A stretch of 64,000 bases of DNA from Acanthosepion lycidas (lineage: Eukaryota > Mollusca > Cephalopoda > Sepiida > Sepiidae): positions 23,690,327 through 23,754,326 of the forward strand of contig OZ010578.1 of NCBI GenBank assembly GCA_963932145.1, in the 5' to 3' direction. Both the position numbers and the translations under genes were made by a program. Within the stretch, counting starts at the first letter, position 1, and the number at the start of each line of letters is the position of its first letter. Below, in pieces: positions 48,401 through 61,389 of this stretch. Below the pieces are notes generated by a model. That model made no database searches, was not told where the DNA came from, and saw nothing but the letters and a program-made list of their open reading frames with translations.

Positions 48401-49823
48401 TCTCTATCTCTATCTCTCTATCTCTATCTCTCTATCTCTATCTCTCTATCTCTATCTCTCTATCTCTATCTCTCTATCTCTATCTCTCTATCTCTATCTC
48501 TCTATCTCTATCTCTCTATCTCTATCTCTCTATCTCTATCTCTCTATCTCTATCTCTCTATCTCTATCTCTCTATCTCTATCTCTCTATCTCTATCTCTC
48601 TATCTCTATCTCTCTATCTCTATCTCTCTATCTCTATCTCTCTATCTCTATCTCTCTATCTCTATCTCTCTATCTCTATCTCTCTATCTCTATCTCTCTA
48701 TCTCTATCTCTCTATCTCTATCTCTCTATCTCTATCTCTCTATCTCTATCTCTCTATCTCTATCTCTCTATCTCTATCTCTCTATCTCTATCTCTCTATC
48801 TCTATCTCTCTATCTCTATCTCTCTATCTCTATCTCTCTATCTCTATCTCTCTATCTCTATCTCTCTATCTCTATCTCTCTATCTCTATCTCTCTATCTC
48901 TATCTCTCTATCTCTATCTCTCTATCTCTATCTCTCTATCTCTATCTCTCTATCTCTATCTCTCTATCTCTATCTCTCTATCTCTATCTCTCTATCTCTA
49001 TCTCTCTATCTCTATCTCTCTATCTCTATCTCTCTATCTCTATCTCTCTATCTCTATCTCTCTATCTCTATCTCTCTATCTCTATCTCTCTATCTCTATC
49101 TCTCTATCTCTATCTCTCTATCTCTATCTCTCTATCTCTATCTCTCTATCTCTATCTCTCTATCTCTATCTCTCTATCTCATGAAAAGTTAAATATTTTA
49201 GTGAAATATATGTACAACATTTTTAAGAGTGGAAAAATCCATTTAAGTAACATCATGAAGATAAGCACTTCTTGAAAACAAATTTCCATGACAAATTGAC
49301 TCTTCCAATATTTATACACTGGGATATCTAAATAAGCAAGTGTTGACGAGAATTTAACACTGAAGCTAAATAACTGGTAACAAAAGGACTCCATTGTTGG
49401 TTGGTCAAACAAGATATTTTCATCTTAAAAAAGAAAAAAGTTTTTCAATATTTTTAGTGTTAAGCTTGAGTTTACATGGCTGCTGTTTGTTGATTAATTT
49501 GAACTATACTTAGAAAAATTAAATAATCATTGCATTAATCAGGATCTAAACTGTAGGTAAATAATCATCTATGTTGTTTTCTACTTATATTTTGCCTGTC
49601 ACAGTTAACACGACCTTACTAAAATATTGACCTAGTATATTACTTACCTGCCAGATGTTTGTCCTGCAGTCTAGCTTTGTCTGTGTTTTCTTTCTTAGTC
49701 ATGTTTTAAGAACATGCTACCTTTTATATAGTAATCGGCTTTATTTCACTCGAGAAGGGCATCTGTTTCCTATTTTGCAATCGGGGATGACTCTCGAAAA
49801 ATCCAATCAAATTTGTTACATGA

Positions 49824-49854
<31 letters not shown>

Positions 49855-52822
49855 TTTTTTTATTATTACCATCATCATCAGTTACTTTTACTGAAGTCTG
49901 TATATTACTCTGAGCTGTAGGATACAAGGATTAGACATTTTTCTAAAAATGAAATAAACAGGGTGGAGGTGGAAATTCATTTAAAGGATAAAAGAAGTGC
50001 AAGATTAATAAATGGGATAGTCTTAAATTCATGAGGAAGGCAATCAGAATTTTCTCAGTTAAAGAAATTCCCCCCCCACCCCTTAAGTTGTTAAATAGTT
50101 CAAATGTATGTTTACTACTCAGCACAAAAGGAACAAGAAATATACACATTTGGTAAATTTTGATATAGTACGTAAAGTTTTCAATTTACTAAACATAGCT
50201 TGCAAGATTAACTTGACTAAACATCTATGATAGCTACTGCCCCACCTCATAAACTTAGCTTAGTGGAGTACCCAGTGAGGATAATATTAACAATATGTTC
50301 TGGGATTAGTATTCACTCTGATTTTAAAGTGTAAAAAAAAATAAAAAAATAAATTAGTCTCTAAACCAATGGTAAATTATGTTCGTTTGAGGCTTTTTTT
50401 TTTTTTTTTTTTCCTCCTCACCCATTTTATATAAATCTCTGATGTAGAATAAATATTGCTCTTCTCTGCCTACAACAAACACATTGCTTTTCATTTAAAA
50501 GTGTGATTGATAATTGGTAGTTAAGAGAGTACTGTGTATATTTCTTGTTCCTTTTGCAGGATGTAAAATCCCCCCCCACACTTCACTGTTACAGAATTAA
50601 AAAAAAAAAACGCAGTTTGACAAATTGTTTCAAAATGATTCAAGATGAAAATGAGGCTGAGATTGAAGTTTGAGGAATTAATCAGTAAATACAATTTACA
50701 TCCAAACATGGAATTAACAAAGGATTTACCAAGTTGGGTATTCATTTCACACTGTATCAATATTATAAACTGAATTGCCCCCACCCATCCACCTTCTAAA
50801 GAATGCTAATTTAAAAAATTATTTCCAAAAACACTTTAACCTAATTTTAATATATATAGTGCATCAGTTTATTTAATGTGAAGATAGTCAATTACTGAAA
50901 ATAAATTATTTCATTACAAATTGACTCTTCGAATATTTAATAAAACAAATGTTTGTTAGAATTTAACTGTGAAATTAGAAAAACAGTTTGTATATTTTTG
51001 TAGGGTGTGGGTGCAGTATATGAAATACCTCCCTCTCCATTATTGCAGATTTGAAAAAAAAAAAAAAATATCAATTTGACACACAAGGTTTCAGAAGAAG
51101 AATGAGACAAAATAAAGTGATTAATCATCACAGTACAATTTAGATTCAAACCTGGAATTAATTAATATAGGATTTACAAATATAAACCAGTACAATCCAG
51201 TAATACTTGCTACTTGCTTGTCTTTCACCTGACAGGTGGAGAAATGAGTTTGCATCTATGACATCACATAGGTGTTTCATTATCTACACAAAACTGCTAA
51301 CATTATGACAAGACCACCAACAGATGAAGAATATTGTAATGGTCATAAACAAACCAAAATTATGTTTTTGGCTTGGGATTAAGGAATGAGTGACTGTGAT
51401 CAAATGCAAAATAAGTAACAGAACTGTCCAACAAACAGAATTGCCAAAGTTTGCAATAACAAGGAAAAGTACGATAAGATAAAGCAAGCAAATCATATAA
51501 TGCAAGGCAAATTAACAGTAATAAGACAAAGTGGTAGTAATATGGCAAAAAGTTCACAAACCAAAAATCACGGTTGACACACACACACACAAGTTCAGAC
51601 AAGTGAATGTAACATTCTGACTTAAAGACAAAACAGATCAGGACTCAGATGAAACTGAGAACCAACCTATTTTATTTGCCATGAAAAATCCCAGCATTCA
51701 TTTGTGTGCTTCTCTCTGGGGAGTAGCAAGTGTTTTTCTGTCAGTCTCTACTAGATTTTTTTTTGAATTCTTACTTTTTATTATTGGAACAACTAAGTAA
51801 ATGTCAAATTTTTATCCACATTTTTGTCTCTTTTGACTTATTTTTTCAATGTTTGTTTTCAACTCTTATCTTGAATTAACCTTAATCCTTTTTATTGTGT
51901 GTGCTGAAATGGGACCCAATCCATTATGGCAGTCTCTACAACCACAGTAATCATCACCCTCAGCCTCTAATAGGCCCAAGAAAAAAGGACAAGAGGACTA
52001 TGCTTCTCTACGGGAACACTACAATCAATTCGGTAAGGAAATGAGTTCCTCGCAATCCTGGAGGCCATTAATGCAAGAACTATATCCCTGCTGACAACCA
52101 ATGTAAAATCATGTTGGCTCATTGGTTTCAGTAGAGATACAATGGAAGAGATCCTCAAGAGTCTCCAAATAGTACCAAAATTCTGCACAAAGAGTTCTAA
52201 TGCCATGTGGGACATCCTGCTGGCAAATGAAAAACAGGTAAAAACAAAAATTGGCAGGCAGTGTGCTGATGACCAAGTCGGTATATCTGCAAGCTAAAAA
52301 AACATGTGCACCTGGAGGATGAGGGTGACACTGCATTGGTTCCCCACGGACCTCACTGAGGAGTGATTGGGAGATGAGGGAGGGAGTTGGTTCTTTTCCA
52401 AATTTAGAAAAGTTGGGGATGTCTCGGCAGTTTCCAGCAACATAGGCATTACTACTGGGGACTTTGTTCTACAAATCACCATGACCCAGAAGAACTTCCT
52501 AGACATCCCTGACACTCTATCTTGTCATGGCTGAACCATCTTGGTTATTGTTGAAGGTCTCCATCCACACTGCTGAGCTATGAGGCACTTGTCCAAAGCA
52601 CACACTGGGAAGAACCCAGCACCACCATCACAACAACCAAAAATACTAAATCCGTCCTGGGTATGATGATAAACTACGTCCAACAACAAGGCCTCAAATA
52701 ATTTTTTGGAAAAAAATAATGTTGCCAGCTATACGTCTTTTGAAGAAATAATGATGCCAGCTATGTTTTAATAGTACTGTATATTTAATATATGTATAGG
52801 TACATGTGTGTGTGTGTAATAT

Positions 52823-52857
<35 letters not shown>

Positions 52858-55800
52858 GCCTTGATTTGGCATTAAATGACCCACAGTGGTTGATATGCCA
52901 TAAAACCCAACCAACCAACAGAAATACTAAAAGAAGCAGTGGGGGCAGAGAAATCTGACAAGGTCTCCAGAGGACCCAGTGAGCAGACAGCAGCAGTAAA
53001 GAGGGGATTGAAGGCTGCAACTCCTCCCCAGCAGGATGTTCTACCAGCCTCATTGAAAAGGGGCAGAGAAGAAGAGGAAAACTTAAAAGAAAGAAAAAAA
53101 AAAAAAAAAAAAAGTTTGCTCAAAGCAGGGTGGAGAAGGTTATCGACAATGCCATGGCCATATCCACTCCTGCTTTGCCAGCAAGAATGGAATTACCTTC
53201 CCCCTCTAGGTCACCACCATCTTCCTCCCCACAACCCATCCAAAGGGGCTGAGCAGATTTACCAAATTATCATTGGTGTGACTATGGTCTGCACTCACAC
53301 CTACCGTTGTCCTCTGGTTGCCCATTCTGGAAATATGTCTGTGAGTTGGCTGCTCATATCGGTCCCAAACATCTTGTATCCCTTGATCTTCTGATAATGT
53401 GTTGTCCCCATATTCTACCGTGAAATGAATGATGTTTCTCACATTGCTAGCTATGGCAAGAATGGTAGTGTGGACATTGAGGATGGAGGGAATCTTAAAA
53501 TACAAACTTTCTCATCAAGATCTGATCAGCTCAAAATGAAGATGTTTGATATCGCCAGATTTCAGTGAAAGGTGGGTAAAAGTAGTGAGTTTGGTTCATG
53601 TGGCTGGGGCCAACATTGATTTTTTTTTTTTTTTTGTTTGGCATAATGGGGTAGTTTCCTGTCAAATTCCTCCCCTGGTTAAGCTAGACTCCCATAATGT
53701 GAGTAATGTTCCTGCCTTATCTTTTGTTGTGATCCATGTTGAGATTCCCATCATCCCCAGTTTGTTTCCTTTTTTTTTTTTCTCTTTTTTTTTCATCTCA
53801 GCTGGGTCAGTCTTTGACTTTCCCGCTTCACTATTTATTTTGTCCTTCCCTCTCTATTAGTGAGCAAGATTCTTGATTCTGCTTCTTGGCAAAATACAGC
53901 AGCCACTCTTATTTTTGTTGGGTGGATGTGTCCTACTAACCTATTTTATTTTTAGTTTGAATGTTTTGTTATAGTTTAGTTTCTTTTTTTGGGTTCATCC
54001 CCTCATTTCATATCATTAAATTGTTATATATTTTTGTAGGATCCCTGTGAATATGTGGTATTGTGGTGTATGTCAGATTGAATGGCGAAGGATGAGTTTT
54101 TGTGGTGAATTAGTAAATTGTAATGGATGAATGGGCCGTGAATCTGATTAGCTAGGTCTACAATAGTTAGTGTTGACTAACCTCTCTCCACTTCCCCTTT
54201 GGCCTTGTGATAAAATTGTTAAATCTTTAACAATAAATACACATTCCCCAGTAGATTCGAATTGACACTGGAAATATTAAAAAAAATTGTTTTATCTGAT
54301 TAGCAGTAAAAGGTGTTTTAATTTTTTAAAAAAAGATTTATCTAACTTATGATTTCTTAGAAAAAGGGATAATGAATTGTGCACTGTTGGTCAGTGACCT
54401 TTTGATGTTCAAATCTTCAGCGTAATATCAGATCACCTTCTACTGAGGCATATTCTTTTTCTTTCCCCCAGACTCATTCATCATAGCAAAGAAGATTCTT
54501 CAAATATTGGCCTGTGTTTAAATACACCGAGATTGAATGTTTGGAATCACAGGACAGACTCAGCATGATCTCCAACATGCTATGTCAATGTACAGCCTAA
54601 CTGCTCAAAGTTCTTGAGTACTTTGCATTTTACTAGAAGCTGTACTAGTAACTTAATCAATCTTACTAGTATCTGTACAAACAAAACCACATTCAAGAAA
54701 CTATATAATATTGGTCTACTTTGGTAGCAAATCTTTTTACACCCGATTGAAAAATACTAATTTCTTTAAGTGTAACTTCTAAACCCAAGCTTTGTTAGCA
54801 GATGATTGATGCAACAAAATGCAAAAATTATGGTACAATATTTTTTTATTTTTTTATTTTTTATTTATTTATTTTTTTTTTTTCAAAGCATGTATGGAGT
54901 TACAGAAAGTGAAAGTGAAGAAAAAAACTGCGTATAGAGGGGGGGTGATTGAGGAATGGATAAAAGAAGAATAGGGTTCAAGGCAACAGAGGATGTCAAT
55001 TGACATTGCATTTAGATTTTTGAAGATTGTAGTTATCAGGAAAGCAGGTAAGAGGAAACTGTCGGGAAATGTGAGAAAAGAAACTATTTCAACAGTAAGA
55101 GGGTGGGACCTAGATGCCAATCTAGTAGCACACTTAAATTCTTGTAGTTGGGGCACCAGTGAAGATAGCATACCAGAACAGTTGCCATGAAGATATTTGT
55201 AGGGCCACATAATGTCTGAAGTCAAGATGCCAAGTCAGGACCAAGTACATTACAGATCCTTCTTTGGATGTTTTGTCAAAAACCTCAAGATAAACAGCAT
55301 TGGCGCCAGGCCAAATATGGCAACAATATTCAATGTGTGGATGAATGGTAGATTTGTAAATGTGTAAGATGAACTCTGAGGAGAAAAACCTTCTGGTATG
55401 ACACAGTGAACTGACTTTCCTTGCAGAAGATGCAGCTATTGATTCAATGTAATTTTCCACCTCAAGTCATTGGAAAATTTGAGGCTAACCATGTTGATAG
55501 GAGGGAAGGGAAGTTTGTTAAATGAGAGCAGTTTAGTTTTGGAAGCATTAAAGTTTACAAGTCATTTACTGCTCAAGTTAACTACTGCTTGGGGATCCTT
55601 TTCAAGAGCAACAGCCAGGTTAACTTTGTCAGTGCTGCCAGATTTACTATTGAGACACAAGTAAATGGTAGTTTCAATACCTACTTCAGAACTGATGACC
55701 TTGAAAAGATCATTGATGAAGATATGAGTGAGAGAAAGAAAACTATCTTTTCTTTAGGAATTTTCTGACTTCAGATCACTATTATATCCACATCACTCTT

Positions 55801-58501
55801 TATCTGTCTTCAGGTTGGCCTGCTACTTTCACTGGGCTTGCTCTCATCGTGAACAAACCAGAGTGAAAGGTCAGCCAGCAAAATGTCGGAATAAAAAGAG
55901 AGAAAGAAGAGAAAAGGATTAAGAATAAGGGGTAAAGAAGAGTAAGAACAATGTTGATAGTATAAGGTTCAATATATTTCTTTTGTTAAATCCATCTCCC
56001 TTCAGGATGTAGGTGATTGTGGCTCTCCACAGATTCCTTTTTCTCTATCTGAAAATTGTAATGACTTCTTGGGAAAGATAGTGGAATAGTTTCCACTTGC
56101 CTTCTCCAGTTTACTTACAGCCAAATCATGATGAAACACTAGTTTTCGTTTGATCATTAAAGTTAAGCAGTCTCAAGCTAAGTCAATATTTAGGTGGGGG
56201 ACTGCTTAAAAACACCAGGTATTGTAAGTAAAAACTGTGATATCGGGCTAGCAACTTCATCCCATAAGCCAGTGGTCAGCAGGCCATGGGCCACATCCAG
56301 CCCAGGAAGGATTTTTGTCTGGCCTGCCAGCTTGATATTTGGACACTAAGTATCTAATTAATTTGTAGGACAAATGACAGTAAAAAAAAAAAAAAAAAAA
56401 AAAATATATCAGTTGGAGATTTACATTTGCAATGTGACAATTTTATGAAATCAAAATTTAATTCTGAATCCTCTGCTGACTTCTACAAAAAATATTTTTT
56501 GCCAAGCAGAAAATATAAAAGTCTATAAAATAATTCCAAAATGATGGTATCGTTATTTGGAAGTACATATGCTTGTGAACAACTTTTTTTACAAAAAATG
56601 AAATTTTAGTAAAAGTCGTTTAAGAACAAGATTGGTTGATGACCACCTGGATAATGTTTTGCTCCTGTCATCAACAAATATTTCACCTGTTGTGAAGAAG
56701 TTATCAAACAATAAGCAGAAACAAGTGTCTCATTAAATAATTTGCCATTTCTAACTGTATTTTGTTTGTAGTTTGGAATTTTTTTTTTTTCTTTTTGTTG
56801 ATTGTGTAATTATCCTGTTATTTCTGCACTAAAATAAGGAACCTTTTTTAAATAATATAACATTAATTTTGTTGTTTTTTTTTTGTTTTTTTTTAAACTC
56901 CAGACTGAAACAACCTTCTGGACAGAGCAATATGAGGTTAAGACAATTTGTAATAATAAATTTGATATAATGGCTCTCCTCCGACGCAATGTATATCTTT
57001 CTAGCACTCTCTCTCTCCAAAAGGTTTCCAACCCTTACCATAGTTGTAACACTTAGTGTTACTAAAAGCTGTGACCCATATTCATCAGTGGAGTCTACAG
57101 GACTAAGAATAGGTAGTCTTTCTCTTGACTGCCAACAAACCCTGGTGGATCAAGTCTACCCTGTAACTTAAACTAGGTGGGTGGTGATGAGCAAATCCAG
57201 CTCAACAGCGATTTGAACTTGGTTTTCTTATTCTACTTTCTGTGTTGATAGCCACTACACTGCATCTTCAATATTATCTACCAAGGATAAAATAAATATG
57301 CTGGTCATCTTGTAGAGTAAGACTTAGAAGATTATATAATCTAGGTGTGGGCAAACTATAGTCCACTGTCCATTAAAATAATTTAAATTACATCTTATAC
57401 AAAATAGTAATTTCTTCAAAACAGGATCAAAGCTGGAAGCTATATATATTTAATAGTGAATCACAGGTACCTCTGTTGCTACATCTGGCACTCTTCCCAA
57501 TCTTCAAACAGTGTAAACTGACATCGGGATCTAGGTGCCTGTGTATACTCCAAATGGAGATAAATATATAATGTCACTTTTGGACTTTGCTGTGAATGTC
57601 TTGCAAAATTTATCAAGAATTTCTTATGATTGTCAAAGATATTTTCTTTTCACAGCTTTTAAAATCTCATTAATAATAATAAATGTATTAAATATATTTA
57701 TACAGTCTGTTCAAAAAATGTTTCTCATAAGTAAATATATTTGAAATGAGAACGAATTGAATATAAATTCAAACATTCATAACATTAATTTAAAATAAGG
57801 CTCAATATAATCCAATAGTAGATCATTATTCTTTATTATAAGATATTATATTCAAACGTAGGAACAACGCTACACGAATGCACTCATGTTTCGATGTATA
57901 TCAACACATCAGGCATTAGTATTAGGTTGGTGCAAAAATAATGACGTAATAATGTCGTTTTTGACGTAAAAAATACGTCAAAAAACAACATTATTACGTC
58001 ATTATTTTTGCACCAACCTAATATATGACTGATTATTACAATTGTTAGGATATAATTACATACAAACTCTTTTCCCAGAAAAAAAAGAAAATATATTGAT
58101 TGGCACATATATGCATACCTATGTTTTTGGTGTGCAGCTATAGTTTCACTGGGTAGTGTTCCCAGTTTATCAGGCAGGGGGTCTATGTTGCCAGAAGTAA
58201 ACAAATGGCTCATTGGAGTTTTGCTGCTGTGAAGTGTATAAAAAAATAAAGTTGCACAGGAGTGTGCTAAATGCGATGATGGTGGTTTACATTTCTTAGA
58301 AAAATTAGCAGAATATGGGTGGGGGGAGTAAAAAGTGTGAGTGAAAGAAAAAGTTAATTACTAATTTAAAATTTTTGCTCTGTATAACCACATTGAGCAC
58401 TATTACGTTTACACCTCATGCATAAATTTAACGATTATTTGTTTACCTGACATGTGTACACACCTGCTTATATTTGACCGTTTCATTTATCCACTCTACA
58501 A

Positions 58502-58535
<34 letters not shown>

Positions 58536-60220
58536 TGTATGATTGTTATTTATATTGTCTTTGTGAAATTTGTGTTGTGATATAGCACATTCCACCCCCA
58601 CTCTCATATAGGACCAATAATGACACAGCTAACAATGGAAAAACATTTGCCCATCCCTTTTCATAATGTTGTAGGATTCTGTTTTCTTTTCAAAATGGGT
58701 GGAGGTTAACTTATACACCAAAAACTACAAAACTCTGCTGTTACAAACTTATAAAGTATATTTAATCTATTTGTGTGTTTAATGTGATTTTTACTTTTCT
58801 TTCTTTACAGACGAAGATGATAACTGGAAATTAATTGTGGGTATCGTGTGTGCTTTGTTATTTCTGATCATTCTTCTAATTGTGGTTGTGATATTCTACA
58901 GACGACGGTCGAAACCAACAGAAATTGAAGGTAAATTTTTTCTTGGTTATTTTTAACATTGTACTGCTTGAATCTTTGCCAAATTATTTTCACCCTTTTG
59001 CAGAGTGACAAAAGGCCAGTCTTCTTTGCTACTTTACTTTGCCTCATTGATACATAAAAAAAAAAAAGATTGATGGTCAATAATATGCCAAAATTAATCA
59101 GTTCTTGATACTGACTAGTCTGGCACAGGTCTAAGAGAAATGAGCAACACAATTTTACTGCTTATTAACTTGAGCTCGAAGCATTATCACAAAGTGAGTT
59201 TTAGATGATGAGATGAAGATATCGATGCAGCAGTTGTCAATATGCAATGTTTTGCTTTTTACAAGTGTGCGACCACTGACCCTTTTGAAGGGTGGCAGCA
59301 CCTTTTAGGATCCAAGCTATGGGAAAATAGTGAATCCCAAAACAAAACACTATGAAAGTTTAAAAATACATTTTTATAGTAAAATTACAAACAATAGATT
59401 TTTTTATAGTGAAATGACCAGCAATACATTTTATAGTAGAATTGTTAACAATACATTTTATCTGAAGTCATACAATTGTTTTCAAAATATATTTAGTAGA
59501 AGCTATAAATTTGCGTTCAAAATATTTAGAAAACAGCATTAAATAACCCATATAAGTATTGATATGCCACTAACCAAAATCTTTTGACCTAAGAAAAAAA
59601 AATATGAACCCTCCGTCACAAATCAGACCTTTGTCTATATTTTTTTTTTTAAATTTTTGACTTCATCAAAATTATACAGACCCATTATCAATTATATTCT
59701 GCCATTAGCAAAGAGAACATTATTAATAATAATAATAAAATGGTCTCTTTACAAGACTAAAACTTTTATTGCAGATGACTTATCTTCCTTATGTAGACTT
59801 ATTAAGAATTACAGACATTAAAGACAAAAAAAATATCCAAATGCAATTTGGATAATAGTAAAATTCATAATCAATATTAACATTGAAAAAATTGTTTCTG
59901 TTGCATAAAAAGAAAAATTGATTTTTAACTTAAAACCTACAGTAATTTTCAATATTTTTTATTTTTTTTAATTTCCTTTTCTTTTCCTCTCCACTTTTGA
60001 TAACATATCATTCTCACCTTCTTTGCAACATTTTTTTTCTCTTTTCAGAACCACCAGAGAAACCTCGAAAGTAAGTTTTTTATTTGTTTTTGTTTTTATC
60101 AAACTGATCTTAACTTAAAAAAAAATAATTCTTATCAGTGAGTTATTGGGTGACTTTTGAAAGTCAAACACATTTTCAATTTTGTGACTTGCCTTTTTTT
60201 TTTTTTTCCTTCCTCCCCAA

Positions 60221-60251
<31 letters not shown>

Positions 60252-61333
60252 GTAACTTGAATTATGAATAAGAAAGTCAATTCAAAATTCCACATCACTG
60301 GACTTTCAAATGGGCACTAATCTGTTACTTGTCATCCAACTTGATCTTGTATGGTAGGCGTTTTGCTTGCATGTCATTGTGATCTCTTGTATGCACTAAT
60401 ATTCCTTAAGATTTTTTCCTTTTATTTTGATATTCTGTCAACGGGTTATTTAAATATGAGTATCCCTTTTCTTCTTGTTTCTTTGTCATCACTGAAGCCT
60501 TACTTGTGTTTATAGTTTGTGTGTGTGTATATATAGATATACAGAATGTAAATTGTCACCATTTTATATTTTTCATTTCATGCATGTGCATTGTCTTTGA
60601 TTTTGTCAACAGCACAGTATAGTAGGGTCAGTTGGGCACATCTGTGAGAAAAAGAGTACGATGACGCAATTGACTCCACCAGAAATTTGGAAATGGCTGA
60701 TTGTATTTGCATCAGAAGCTCCAATACAAACATTTCTGAGTGTTTGGGTGTCAATCTGAGGACAATGCAGAGGATTCAGAAAGTGTTAGATGAGTCTAAT
60801 GGTAATTACGAAGGTATGGCAGTTTGGAAAACTCATTCTGATACGAAAAGAACATGTGAATGAGGAGATATTGTTGCCCTAGGTCAAGAGGGTATCTGCT
60901 GGAAGAGCCTGTCTGGCAACAGGACTCTGCACAATGCTGCACAAACATGAGAGCTCAGTCATAGCTGTCAGACCATTTCTGCAACCACATCACCGCATGT
61001 ATCTGGCCACAGAAACTTCCCAGACTGCAACCACCTTGATTATTGTGGGTGGGGGGCTGAACAAGAGAATAAATAAAACTCCTTATAACACCAGAGATGA
61101 ACTGAAGGCAAAGATTATGCCAGCATTTGACAACTTAAACAAGTAGACCCTCCAGAAAAGTTGCAGGAGATTCTGAAGTCGTCTGGAGATCGCAGTTCAA
61201 GCCAATAGCTATTGAATAAATTTACTTTTTAGTATTTTATGATATTTTTGTGTAATTTTAGTAAATATATCTGTTAAAATGAGATGTCATTTTTGTGTAA
61301 TTTAGACAATTTATCCATCGTACCATGTGTGTT

Positions 61334-61389
<56 letters not shown>

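Larger units (their letters stand above)
43181..58810 (+). other. Intron between stalk and TM exons (15.6 kb)
   Basis: Largest intron seen. It carries two MITEs, a solo LTR, the 14-bp minisatellite, the 49.3-51.2 kb repeat cluster, the gag-like remnant, a LINE end and a hAT remnant. Further small stalk exons hidden here cannot be excluded. Confidence 0.6.

Noticed and set aside
46678..49275. 865-codon open frame of Ser/Leu/Tyr/Ile repeats
   Set aside because: It is the 14-bp minisatellite read through; the unit has no stop codon in any forward frame, and only short unrelated flanks are non-repetitive.
53206..53505. 99-codon minus-strand frame
   Set aside because: Antisense shadow of the retroelement block; no motif.
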